NCBI GenBank assembly: GCA_014529385.2 | Contig: CM043950.1 | Span: 74,469,935 to 74,533,934 of the forward strand | Length of the DNA stretch: 64,000 nt | Reading direction: 5' to 3' | Source of the DNA: Adiantum capillus-veneris | Taxonomy: Eukaryota > Streptophyta > Polypodiopsida > Polypodiales > Pteridaceae | Shown: piece by piece, positions 1-10,282 of the stretch | Position numbering within the stretch: the stretch's first letter is position 1 | Layout: every line of letters begins with the position of its first letter | Position numbers and translations under genes: made by a program | Notes under the pieces: generated by a model | Told to the model about the DNA's origin: nothing | The model's database searches: none | The model's input: the letters and a program-made list of their open reading frames with translations, nothing else

Positions 1-1743
1 GAGGGCCTTCTTTGTCTGCTTGAGTCATGGATGTGGGCTCAAAAGAGACCATTATTGATGGTAGATAAGGTGAAAGTAGAGTTTTAAGTAAGGAGAGAGA
101 GAGAGTTAGAGAGGGTTACTATGCATATGTCTTGAGGTGAGGTGTCTTTTATGGTTAGGTCAATGGCTATTTTGTGTTAGTATGTTAGTGGTTATTGTTA
201 GTAATCATTAGAAAGTTAATGATCTATTACAATGGGTAGAATGGGGTGGATAATTTAATGAAGTGAGGAAATCCTTGTGATGGTGAAGCTTGAAGAAGTT
301 TTTGACTTACTTGTGTAGGTTTTGACTTACTTGTGTAGGTTCTCAAAATGACTATCGATCTTCTTGTTTGTCTGAATCTCTTCTTTACGCCACCGCCGCC
401 AAGGTTGATTATCGCGATGAAAATGATTATTTTGTTGATGAGATCTCTTGATTTGCAGAGATTAAGCATGGTACACATGCTGAATTTATGTATATATATA
501 AGGGGTAAGATGGAATTGTACTTTGGAGATAATAGAGAGAGGCATAGAGATGGTGTATGTACATGGAGAGCTCATATGAGAGGTATGGGAGTAAGTGGGG
601 AGGTTAATGGTGAAGAAGGTGAGGGAAACCATTGAAGGTGCAGGTTTGAGTGAGGGATTGAGAGGAATGTGTGTGTGTGTGTGTAGAAGTGTGGAAAGAG
701 GTGAGAGAAGACTATGGGCTACTTGTGAGAAAAGTGGGCAGATTGGGGTCCACTCAAAAGATCATAGCTTACCGGTGGTTGCTCCAAAAATCACCAAAAC
801 TTTTGAGGTGATTACTCAGCGTTTTTTCCACATTTTCTCTTTTGACCACCACACCGAATTCGTAGTGGAGATGGATGCCAAAATTCTCACCAAAAAGCTT
901 ATTTTTTATATATGCAAAAGTCTTTTAGTGGCCCCCTCCTTTGTTGAATTTGTACAATGCATCCAAGAGTGAACCCCTCGTTTGTCATATCATAATACAA
1001 AGCATCCAAGTTGCCCTTTACACATGCATGGAGGAGGATTATTGGTGAATAAAGCAATATATACATGGTGGGACTAGTGTATGGACTATTCATGGATTTT
1101 AGCTCAATGAGCACATGGTGTTAGAATAATGAGAAAAAAATAAAATAAAAAAATATGGAGAAATTATGGATATGGAAAGATATTGGAATCATATGATATG
1201 GTCCATCTTTGTATTATTTTGGGTGAAAGAGGAAAAGGCATGCAAGTAAATAATATAATAAATGTGACTAAGAGAGTAGAAATCAATTTTTGTTTTCACG
1301 AGAGTGAGGGTGAAAATGTGGGGGTGATTTGTATAAAAGAGAAATATGAGGTTAGAGTATGTACACATTGGCAAAAAATATGCTTATGGTGTAAGAAGAT
1401 GAAAGAAGGCATACACAGGTTTAATAAAACACACACCTAAGTATAAATATTTAAATAAAATACCAGAATACTTATAAAAATCCCTATATTTAGGCCATAC
1501 ATAATGAAATATTTACCCACAAATGGGCCATAATATTTTTTTTATTTTTTATTTTTTGTTTTTTGGCTCAACTAGCCCAGTGACTAGCTAATTGAGGGTT
1601 TTTAAGAAAATATGGGAAAAGTCCTCTAACTCACACACACCTATTTACAGTGAAATGGTAGGGATAGCCATAGTGTTTGAGTGAATTTGGTAGGGTGAGG
1701 TAGCTCACTATGAAAATTTGTAATAGCCGAAAAACGGCTATCA
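1..1743 (-). repeat. 3' LTR of element A (truncated by window start)
   Basis: Matches 8540-10282 base for base, except for three substitutions in the last 16 bases. About 930 bases of this LTR should lie before position 1, judging from the full right LTR. It ends (plus strand) in ...CTATCA, so the element-sense LTR starts TGATAGCC. That end carries a 7-bp inverted repeat, ATAGCCG and CGGCTAT around a 5-nt loop. Short open frames inside are not supported as genes. Confidence 0.93.
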
Positions 1744-1744
1744 T

Positions 1745-1758
1745 TAGCCCTCCCCCAG
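1745..1758 (-). other. Polypurine tract of element A
   Basis: On the minus strand this reads CTGGGGGAGGGCTAA directly before the LTR start TGATAG. This is the expected place for the plus-strand DNA primer. The same tract stands next to the left LTR of element B near 13041. Confidence 0.75.
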
Positions 1759-1771
1759 GATGATGGTATAT

Positions 1772-4264
1772 TCATGTACCATCATAGAGCATCTTTTCCA
1801 AAGAGAGTGCTTCAGAGTCCTTGACAAGATCTTCATTGTTTGGCCCCTCGGCATTTTGGTTGGAGTTACACTCATGCTTCATGTAACAATACTTACATGA
1901 GAAAGTGGCCTTTGGACAGATCTTTGGTAGATTCTTTGGTAGAAGGCGACTCAAATAGGGCTTCAAGCGATACCCGTTTACCTTCCTAGAGTGCTCTTTT
2001 CCATTCAAGTCCATAAGTTGATAGTAACTTGAATTGAAAGCCTTCTTAACTATGTATGGCCCCTGCCATCTAGTTTCAAACTTAGCATCAAAACGATTAT
2101 CGAGTCGATTGTCATACCTTAGCACAAGCTCTCCTTCCTTGATGCCTTTGTCCTTCAGTTTCTTGTCGAGCTTTTCTTTCGCTTGCGTAGCTTTCCTCTT
2201 GTAGCACTCGTAAGCTGCTTCTCTTTTCCACTCAAGCTCAACTAACGTAAGAAGTCGATCCATCCACACCTCTTGATCATCTTGTGCACCTTTGTCATGA
2301 AGCCGCATTGTTGGAATGTTGAGCTCGATAGGCTGCAAATCCTCTTGGCCATAGACCAAGTGAAATGGTGTGAACTCCGTGGCTTCCCTATATGTGGTTC
2401 GATATGCCCACAAGGAACCATCCAAGAAGTCATCCCATAACTTTGTTTTGTTGCGCACCATCTTTATAATGATGCCTGCAATGACACCGTTAGCCTTCTC
2501 CACCAAACCATTTGACTGAGGGTAGTATGGTATGCTATGACGATGTAGAATGTGAAGCTCTTCACAAACTTTTGTGAGTAAACCCTTCTTGAACCCCGGA
2601 CCATTATCTGAAACAATCTCTAGAGGTGTGCCAAATCTACAACAAATGTGAGTGTAGACAAATTTGCTCACTGTCCTCTCATTTACCTTTGCCACACTTT
2701 GTCCTTCCACCCACCTAGTCATATAGTCTACAGCCACTAGAATGTAGAGTTTACCATTTTTTGTCCTAGGGAGAGGACCCATAGCATGAATGCCCCACTT
2801 TTCAAAGGGTCTATTTGCAAGCACGATTTGCCTTGGACCATAAACCAATCTTCTATTCCCATTGACCTGACAATTGTGACAACTTTTACACCAATGTTGG
2901 ACATCCACATGCAAACTTGGCCAAACATACCCCGCAAGCAAAATCTTCTTCACAGTTAATTCTTGGGCAAAATGACAACAACATGCCTCTTGATGCAAAC
3001 CTTTTAGAATGGCTGGAATTTCCTCGATAGTTGGTATTCTTCTGCATACTTGATCTTTCCCTCTTTGATAGAGGGAGCCTTCTAGGAAGAGATAGAAACT
3101 TGCCTTCTTCATGAGTCTCCTTTTCTGAGCTTTAGTGAAGTCTTGTGGAAACTCGCCCTCCAAAATGTAGCTAATAATGGGAGTCAATGACTCCAATCCC
3201 TCGTATCTTGGTTTCTTCATAGCAGTTGCCACCATGATGACCTGCAGTTCTTTCTCAACACATGTAACCACTTGCTGTGCAAGTAAATCGGCATCTTCAT
3301 TCTGTTTCCTAGGAATATGATATAGTTGCACTTCTTCAAATTGATTAAACAATCTACGAATGGCATGAACTTTTGTCCTTAGGCTTTCATTCTTGCATGC
3401 CCAAATGCCTAAAATTTGCTTCAAAATGAGAAGTGCATCCCCTTTTACCATGAGACGTTGTATACCTTGGCCAATGCATATCTTTAAACCATGAAGTAGT
3501 GTGTCGTATTTTGATTCATTGTTGCTAGTTGAACCTGGTAGATTGACCTTCTCTTTCATGACCACCTCTCCACTTGGGTTGAGCAACACTAGCACTCCCC
3601 CTGCTTTCCCTCTGGCTCGTCGAAAAACGCCATCAAAGAACAAGGTAAAAGCATTAGGAATACTTTTTGGTGGTGGCAATGGTAGGGTCTTTACTTGAGG
3701 CACATTAATTTCCTTCTCATGTACCCTATAAGTGAGAATCCCTGCCAATTGTGCACGCACACTATCTTCTACCTTGAAAGAGTATTGGAACTCTTGCAAC
3801 TCCATAATACACTTTGAGATCGTAGTACTAAGATTCATTTGAGATGACACCCAAGGGAATAAATTTTCTGCAGTGAGAATTACAAAAGGTTTTGGTAGTA
3901 GGTAGGATCTAAACTTTCTCACCGCAAACATGAGAGAAAGCATCATGAGTTCTGCTTCTGTGTAGCCTCTCTCCAATGCATTCATGACCCTGCTAGCAAA
4001 ATAGATGGGTCGCATCCTGGTACTGTGGGGACCTTGTTGTAGCAACACAGCGCCAATTGTTTCCCTTCCAACACTAGAGCTAACAAAGAATGTGTACTCC
4101 CAACAAGGATGCATGAGTGTTGGTAGCTCTGACAAAATGACTTTAATGTTACAAAAGTACTCTTCAAGCTCATCAGACCATGCAAATTCTACTTGTTGTG
4201 TCATCTTTTGCAAAGGATGAAGAAACTCCGAAGCTAAGTGAATAAAGCGTGACATATACTTCAC
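1772..4264 (-). CDS. Element A pol 3' part: RNase H, second RNase H, integrase
   Basis: An 830-codon open stretch. Residues 55-180 form the usual gypsy RNase H, with catalytic positions degraded (FVSS instead of a D motif, TAEN instead of TDH). Residues 205-335 form a second RNase H with D211, E250, D276 and D326 in place. Integrase follows: zinc-binding H424, H431, C462 and C465, then a D513-D553-E589 triad with the classic 35-residue DDE spacing. The C-terminal part has a WQGPYIV segment near residue 735 and no chromodomain. The duplicated RNase H with loss of the first active site is typical of Tat-type plant elements. The frame is the same as the upstream RT segments, so this is the end of one polyprotein cut by nonsense codons, not a separate gene. 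The Met at 4264 is only the first Met after the stop at 4328. Confidence 0.9.
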   Translation of the reverse strand: MKYMSRFIHLASEFLHPLQKMTQQVEFAWSDELEEYFCNIKVILSELPTLMHPCWEYTFFVSSSVGRETIGAVLLQQGPHSTRMRPIYFASRVMNALERGYTEAELMMLSLMFAVRKFRSYLLPKPFVILTAENLFPWVSSQMNLSTTISKCIMELQEFQYSFKVEDSVRAQLAGILTYRVHEKEINVPQVKTLPLPPPKSIPNAFTLFFDGVFRRARGKAGGVLVLLNPSGEVVMKEKVNLPGSTSNNESKYDTLLHGLKICIGQGIQRLMVKGDALLILKQILGIWACKNESLRTKVHAIRRLFNQFEEVQLYHIPRKQNEDADLLAQQVVTCVEKELQVIMVATAMKKPRYEGLESLTPIISYILEGEFPQDFTKAQKRRLMKKASFYLFLEGSLYQRGKDQVCRRIPTIEEIPAILKGLHQEACCCHFAQELTVKKILLAGYVWPSLHVDVQHWCKSCHNCQVNGNRRLVYGPRQIVLANRPFEKWGIHAMGPLPRTKNGKLYILVAVDYMTRWVEGQSVAKVNERTVSKFVYTHICCRFGTPLEIVSDNGPGFKKGLLTKVCEELHILHRHSIPYYPQSNGLVEKANGVIAGIIIKMVRNKTKLWDDFLDGSLWAYRTTYREATEFTPFHLVYGQEDLQPIELNIPTMRLHDKGAQDDQEVWMDRLLTLVELEWKREAAYECYKRKATQAKEKLDKKLKDKGIKEGELVLRYDNRLDNRFDAKFETRWQGPYIVKKAFNSSYYQLMDLNGKEHSRKVNGYRLKPYLSRLLPKNLPKICPKATFSCKYCYMKHECNSNQNAEGPNNEDLVKDSEALSLEKMLYDGT

Positions 4265-4618
4265 CTTTTGAATGAATGAGATGACCTTTTTGAGATTCTT
4301 GGGTGATGGGAGCTCAATAAGAGCCTTTTACTTTGAAGGATCCACCTCAATGCCTTTATAGGAAACCTTGTGACCAAGCAAGATCACTTCATCCTCACCT
4401 ATGTGACACTTGTCGGCCTTGAGTTGACCTCCCATGTCGTAGAGCTTCTTTAAACCTTCTTCTACCCTTTGTAGATGCAATGATTTTGAGCTATAAATGC
4501 AAAAATCATCAATAAAAACCCTAATGGACTTTCCAAAGAATTCTTGAAACACCATGTTCATGAAGCGTTGGAAAGTTGTAGGAGCGCCAAATGGAATGAC
4601 TCTAAAAGCATAACAACC
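4265..4618 (-). pseudogene. Element A RT palm/thumb segment between two nonsense codons
   Basis: Continues the RT frame. It contains the catalytic F-x-DD motif (FIDDF, about residue 16 of the open part that starts at 4561). It is bounded by TGA at 4619-4621, where the family has Trp (ITP-W-GC), and by TAA at 4328-4330, where element B has GCA (Ala). Compared with element B it also lacks three codons (LTN) in the PFG-LTN-AP segment, an in-frame 9-bp deletion. The frame is otherwise intact from 6277 to 1772. Confidence 0.85.
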
Positions 4619-6277
4619 TCAAGGAGTGATGAAGGTTGTTTTCAACAGATCTTCCAATGTGATACCTATTTGAAAGTAACCCGAGTAGCCATCACACACA
4701 GTGTACTTCTCATGACCAGCTACCTCATTTAGTATTTCATCCTGAAATGGGAGGGGAAAGTGATCTCTTTTTGTTTCCTCATTGAGTGGTCGGTAATCCA
4801 CACACACCCTCCACTTGCCGTTTTTCTTAGGAGTGACAACAACGAGAGAGACCCACTCTGAATTCTCCATTCGATAAATGAAACCTGCTGCTAGAAGCTT
4901 TCTTACCTCCTTGAGTAAAGCCTGCTCCTTGATGACTCCTAGCCTTCGTAGCTTCTGAGCCTTAGGTGTGGCCTCTGGCTTCAACTCATTTTTGTGTTGA
5001 ACAACATCTACTCCATGCACATCGGTGTAGTCTTTAGCAAAAAGCCTAGGAAATTTCCTTAACACACCTTTGAGCTCCTCTCTTTCATACTTTGTAAGTG
5101 TTGTAGATAACATACCCTCTAGCATTCTTTCATCTTGCACTTTTTGGCTCTCTTGGGAACCTACCTCTTCCAAACCTGGGCAAGAGGTCTCCTGGTTGTT
5201 TGGCTTAAACCTTACCCCCATGACTTTGATGGAAGACTCCTCTTCAGTAATGCTGCCGCTACTTTCTCCTTCCGAAGTGCTATCGGTCCAGCCTTCCTCC
5301 GTCTCACTTTGAGATGATTCTTCATAAAGATCCTCTTGGCATTTCTCCTTCATGTCAAATACAACCTTCTTATGATTGTCATTCCTACAAATTAGCTTTC
5401 CACTCACCCAATCCTGCAAAGCTCGCATTTTCATTAGCCATGGTCTCCCTAGGATAAATGGGTAACCATTTCCTTTGGTAGACATGACATAGAAATCCAC
5501 TGCCTTCTTAATGCCAAAGGCCTCAACAAGAACATTTTTACAAATGCCTACGCACCTAGCCTTGCTATTGTTTGCCATCTTGACTTTAATTTCAGGTGTG
5601 TCATGGATGTGCATGCCTAGTTTTTTCATGAGTCCCTCTGTCATGATGCAAATTTGTGCACCCCCATCCACAAGACCTTTCCTAACCAATCTTCCTTTGA
5701 TGTAACAATCTAGCGCAGGTGTAATATCCTCATTCATTTCAACATGTGCAATTTTTACAACAGGCACACTCTCTTTTACCTTTCTCCTAGTGCTAACTGC
5801 CTTTGTTAAATCCCTCCTAACTTGTGGACATAATGCAAGAAACTGAGGCCATGAGATATCAGGACCCTTACCTCTCATGTCTTCCAACAAGTTGTATGGA
5901 GCCATACCATGTCCAAGAGGGAAGTCTTGGAGATTGATACGATGTCGAGTTCTCTTAGCTTCCTTGGTCTCCTTTGCCTTCTTGCCTCGTCCATGGTCAC
6001 TCTGTGATTTGACACCTTCTTTCTCTTTACCCTTCCCTCGGCCACGCTTAATGCCATTTGCTTCCATGTCAACCTCATTTGAATTCGTCACCTTTACCAC
6101 ATGGACATTAGGATCTGGAAAAGGTGGAACTCCTTCTACCCCTTGTGGAGGTGGTCTTTGTCCATTTGGTCTTCGTAAAAGCCTTGGTTTTTGACCAGTT
6201 CCTTCACCTGCATTCATCACTCGGTAACTCAAGTTAGGTCTCCCTGGCTCCCCACGGGGCCAAGAACAATTATACAT
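4619..6277 (-). CDS. Element A pol 5' part: end of zinc knuckle, protease, RT fingers
   Basis: A 552-codon open stretch. It opens with the second half of a zinc knuckle (MYNCSWPRGE), followed by a basic Lys/Arg-rich linker (residues 75-112). An aspartic protease follows, with catalytic DGG at 204-206 and a GRPWL flap region further on. An acidic Ser/Glu spacer leads to RT, with the template-binding KKNGKWRVCVDYRPLN segment and the first catalytic Asp in CDGYSGYFQI. The open frame ends at a TGA replacing Trp. It lies one frame away from gag because of the 26-bp deletion just upstream. The apparent Met start is internal to the ancestral polyprotein. Confidence 0.88.
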   Translation of the reverse strand: MYNCSWPRGEPGRPNLSYRVMNAGEGTGQKPRLLRRPNGQRPPPQGVEGVPPFPDPNVHVVKVTNSNEVDMEANGIKRGRGKGKEKEGVKSQSDHGRGKKAKETKEAKRTRHRINLQDFPLGHGMAPYNLLEDMRGKGPDISWPQFLALCPQVRRDLTKAVSTRRKVKESVPVVKIAHVEMNEDITPALDCYIKGRLVRKGLVDGGAQICIMTEGLMKKLGMHIHDTPEIKVKMANNSKARCVGICKNVLVEAFGIKKAVDFYVMSTKGNGYPFILGRPWLMKMRALQDWVSGKLICRNDNHKKVVFDMKEKCQEDLYEESSQSETEEGWTDSTSEGESSGSITEEESSIKVMGVRFKPNNQETSCPGLEEVGSQESQKVQDERMLEGMLSTTLTKYEREELKGVLRKFPRLFAKDYTDVHGVDVVQHKNELKPEATPKAQKLRRLGVIKEQALLKEVRKLLAAGFIYRMENSEWVSLVVVTPKKNGKWRVCVDYRPLNEETKRDHFPLPFQDEILNEVAGHEKYTVCDGYSGYFQIGITLEDLLKTTFITP

Positions 6278-6284
6278 CCCATGT

Positions 6285-7040
6285 TCAGACTCTCCTAGGT
6301 CGTGAATCTCGCTCTTCAGACTTCTTTGCTTGTCCCTTTGGACCTACAACTTGTGCAAGGTGAATTGATAGGCTGCTTAAAGATTCATTTAACTTCTCAA
6401 TCACTTCCGCCGTTACCTGAGGAATCTCCCTAGATGTTGATGCTTGTGACTTACCTTTGGGTCTAAGACCTTCTATTGGAACCTCCCCCCTTAAGCACTC
6501 GAGTTTCCTATATTTCTCAGCATCCCTAGTTTCAACTACATCAAAGGTAGCAGGTTCACCTGCCTCAACTTTTATCTTAAGGTCAGGAAAGAGTCCAGCT
6601 ATGAACCTCTCCTTCTTTAGAAATTCTGCACCATCACCAGGGTTAACAACATTTCTCACCTATACAGCCCAAAGACGTAGAAACTCTTGTTTATACATGT
6701 AGTAGTCATCTAAGTCTTTTTGTTTGTGAGAGACAATATCTTGCCATAGCTTTTGAGTGTTTTGGGGATCAAACAAGTACCTCTTAAAATGATTCACAAC
6801 TTCCGTGTAATTCCCTTTAACTTCCTCATGCAAAGAGTCAAACCAAGTGCTAGCATCTTTCCTAAGGACCACCTCAAACATCTCTACACGTTCTTGATCA
6901 GTTACTATCCTCTTGATACGGCAAGACATCTTGAAATTTGCCAAAAATAATTCTGCATCCTCTCCAGGCTCTCCAAATAAAAGAGGAGATCCAGACATTT
7001 GGCGTTGGCTCTCCATCGAATTGATTCCAAAGTGACACAT
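6285..7040 (-). pseudogene. Element A gag, broken
   Basis: Encodes a plant gypsy Gag: an N-terminal segment with LFFGEPGEDAELFLANFKMS, then the capsid-like stretch with DASTWFDSLHEEVKGNYTEVVNHF. It starts at the Met near 7040, about 570 bases downstream of the LTR. One frame covers the region but is cut by TAG at 6660-6662 where element B reads TGG (AVWVRN). The frame is lost near 6285, where a 26-bp deletion relative to element B removes the first half of the CCHC knuckle (C-W-N-C-G-E-C-G-H in B). Gag would coat the RNA in virus-like particles. This copy cannot make a full protein. Confidence 0.85.
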
Positions 7041-7610
7041 GTTTTTGTTTTTTTCAATAATATTCTCTAAATTGCAATCTATTCTACAACAAAATAAAAA
7101 TATTCACATCAAATGACCTATGATAATCAATTAGAGGTAGGATGACAGCCTTTGGTGACGTGAGAATTTCTCCTACTGTTTGGGCACCAAACATGAACAC
7201 CATACGTTGTTGAAAATGGATTTTTCTACTAATTGCAATGTTTACTCTAATGTGTGGAGTGAAATGGAAGGGGAAAACCTCTATTCTTGGGCCATTATTC
7301 ATGGTCTATGCATGACCTAATTCTTAAAACAAAACAAAAATATAGACATCCAAACTAAGGTCGTACCTAATAAGAGGCAAAATAAAAGGATTTACTGAAG
7401 CGTTTATCTCAACCAACCTTTGAGGGCCCAAAATTGTACGAAACTCGTTAAAATTGTAACTTAGTAATAACAATTATGTGCACCTTTTGCCTTGCAATGG
7501 GAATAAAAGGATCATACAAATTCTCGTGATTCATGCAAGCTACTTGATTATGCTAAAGGTTGAGCCTACACAAAACATACACAAGCCGTCCTCCGTGGGG
7601 GCTCCAAAAT
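7041..7610 (-). other. Element A leader with primer-binding site candidate
   Basis: Untranslated leader between the 5' LTR and gag. At 7588-7606 the minus strand reads TGGAGCCCCCACGGAGGAC, three bases inside the LTR end (...CCTCA). It is the best candidate for the tRNA primer site because elements B (29164-29180) and C (36833-36849) carry close versions at the same place. I cannot assign the tRNA with confidence. No open frame of interest was seen in the rest. Confidence 0.65.
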
Positions 7611-10282
7611 TGAGGCGGTCCGGGGCGGGCAACAAGAGAGGTGACCTCTAAACACCCATCAAGACTCCCGTGCTTCTCAATTAGGGCTAGGGCAACCACA
7701 AGCACAACACAACAACAAACCCACAGCCAAACCCAAACAAGATAGGGGCACCACCTAGTTATGGTATGCGATCTAGGACGCAAGAGAGATTTCATCACAA
7801 CCAAGAAGATACACCACAAAAAACACACACAAGCAACCTCACACCAAGAAACACACAAAATGGACTAGAGAGAGCTAGAGCAAAGGAGAGAGAGAGGAAT
7901 GGAACTTGCATGATATCTTATTTGTGACTTGCAAATGGAGATGGTTCGTTATGTTTCTATCGTAGAGCTTGTACGAAAACTCACTCAATGCTTAGTGAAT
8001 GCTAAACATTGCCAACACACACACACTGTCTTAGGGTGTGGGAGACCTCTCACCACAATAACCTCTTACAATGGACACAAAATTGGCAATGAAAACACAC
8101 TAAAATACTTTATAAAGCAAGATAAAACGATAGAACTCAAAATACACAAGTCACCTTGAATTTACTAAACCGTATCGCACAAGTGGAAGGCGAACATTTG
8201 AACGTTGAAGCACGTCTTTGATGCACCAAACCTCAAGTTATTGATGATGGAGGAACATATACAATAGTGGTTTTGAGATTTTGAACTCACGCTCTCTCAC
8301 TTGCAATGTGTAGCTTGAAAGCTTCTCTAGCACCAAACGTGAAGCTCACAAAGTGACTGCTACACCTAAGTCTCTCCTCACGCATGGAGTGTTGGGGTGC
8401 TATGTGAAATATTGGAGGTTGTTTTACAAGAAGGAGAGGAGCCTATTTATAGGTTGGAGACCCCTCATTAAGATTATTGGAAATCCTAATTTACAAGCTA
8501 ACAAATCAGGATTATGATTTTTTTGAATATCAAAACATTGAGGGCCTTCTTTGTCTGCTTGAGTCATGGATGTGGGCTCAAAAGAGACCATTATTGATGG
8601 TAGATAAGGTGAAAGTAGAGTTTTAAGTAAGGAGAGAGAGAGAGTTAGAGAGGGTTACTATGCATATGTCTTGAGGTGAGGTGTCTTTTATGGTTAGGTC
8701 AATGGCTATTTTGTGTTAGTATGTTAGTGGTTATTGTTAGTAATCATTAGAAAGTTAATGATCTATTACAATGGGTAGAATGGGGTGGATAATTTAATGA
8801 AGTGAGGAAATCCTTGTGATGGTGAAGCTTGAAGAAGTTTTTGACTTACTTGTGTAGGTTTTGACTTACTTGTGTAGGTTCTCAAAATGACTATCGATCT
8901 TCTTGTTTGTCTGAATCTCTTCTTTACGCCACCGCCGCCAAGGTTGATTATCGCGATGAAAATGATTATTTTGTTGATGAGATCTCTTGATTTGCAGAGA
9001 TTAAGCATGGTACACATGCTGAATTTATGTATATATATAAGGGGTAAGATGGAATTGTACTTTGGAGATAATAGAGAGAGGCATAGAGATGGTGTATGTA
9101 CATGGAGAGCTCATATGAGAGGTATGGGAGTAAGTGGGGAGGTTAATGGTGAAGAAGGTGAGGGAAACCATTGAAGGTGCAGGTTTGAGTGAGGGATTGA
9201 GAGGAATGTGTGTGTGTGTGTGTAGAAGTGTGGAAAGAGGTGAGAGAAGACTATGGGCTACTTGTGAGAAAAGTGGGCAGATTGGGGTCCACTCAAAAGA
9301 TCATAGCTTACCGGTGGTTGCTCCAAAAATCACCAAAACTTTTGAGGTGATTACTCAGCGTTTTTTCCACATTTTCTCTTTTGACCACCACACCGAATTC
9401 GTAGTGGAGATGGATGCCAAAATTCTCACCAAAAAGCTTATTTTTTATATATGCAAAAGTCTTTTAGTGGCCCCCTCCTTTGTTGAATTTGTACAATGCA
9501 TCCAAGAGTGAACCCCTCGTTTGTCATATCATAATACAAAGCATCCAAGTTGCCCTTTACACATGCATGGAGGAGGATTATTGGTGAATAAAGCAATATA
9601 TACATGGTGGGACTAGTGTATGGACTATTCATGGATTTTAGCTCAATGAGCACATGGTGTTAGAATAATGAGAAAAAAATAAAATAAAAAAATATGGAGA
9701 AATTATGGATATGGAAAGATATTGGAATCATATGATATGGTCCATCTTTGTATTATTTTGGGTGAAAGAGGAAAAGGCATGCAAGTAAATAATATAATAA
9801 ATGTGACTAAGAGAGTAGAAATCAATTTTTGTTTTCACGAGAGTGAGGGTGAAAATGTGGGGGTGATTTGTATAAAAGAGAAATATGAGGTTAGAGTATG
9901 TACACATTGGCAAAAAATATGCTTATGGTGTAAGAAGATGAAAGAAGGCATACACAGGTTTAATAAAACACACACCTAAGTATAAATATTTAAATAAAAT
10001 ACCAGAATACTTATAAAAATCCCTATATTTAGGCCATACATAATGAAATATTTACCCACAAATGGGCCATAATATTTTTTTTATTTTTTATTTTTTGTTT
10101 TTTGGCTCAACTAGCCCAGTGACTAGCTAATTGAGGGTTTTTAAGAAAATATGGGAAAAGTCCTCTAACTCACACACACCTATTTACAGTGAAATGGTAG
10201 GGATAGCCATAGTGTTTGAGTGAATTTGGTAGGGTGAGGTAGCTCACTATGAAAATTTGTAATAGCCCAAAAACTACTATCA
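7611..10282 (-). repeat. 5' LTR of element A, 2,672 bp
   Basis: Plus-strand TGAGGCGGTCC at 7611 to CTATCA at 10282. The part from 8540 is the copy of bases 1-1743. The family is shared with element B's LTRs and the solo LTR at 59647-62229. The last 16 bases carry three substitutions that destroy the terminal inverted repeat still present in the left LTR. Confidence 0.88.
8443..8451 (-). promoter_or_regulatory. TATA box in 5' LTR of element A
   Basis: Minus strand reads TATAAATAG in a GC-flanked context, about 840 bases before the LTR's inner end. It would start transcription toward gag, giving a long R-U5. Related LTRs have TATA-like sequences in the same region (11291-11300, 30337-30346, 60473-60481). 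Confidence 0.65.

Larger units (their letters stand above)
1..10282 (-). mobile_element. Element A: Tat-like Ty3/gypsy LTR retrotransposon
   Basis: A full LTR retrotransposon in minus orientation, with its left (3') LTR truncated by the window edge. Bases 1-1743 repeat at 8540-10282 with an exact offset of 8539. Between the LTRs lie, in minus-strand order, a primer-site candidate, gag, protease, reverse transcriptase, RNase H, a second RNase H, integrase and a polypurine tract. The extra RNase H domain before integrase is known from the Tat/Ogre branch of plant Ty3/gypsy elements, and no chromodomain is visible. The coding region is dead: a TAG in gag, a 26-bp deletion at the zinc knuckle, and a TGA and a TAA in RT. 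The target duplication cannot be checked because the left flank is outside the window. Confidence 0.92.

Noticed and set aside
348-1440. Small open frames in the left LTR of A and their exact copies at 8766-9979
   Set aside because: They repeat only because the LTRs are identical. They are short, overlap on both strands, have no motif, and are not conserved in the LTRs of B or the solo LTR.
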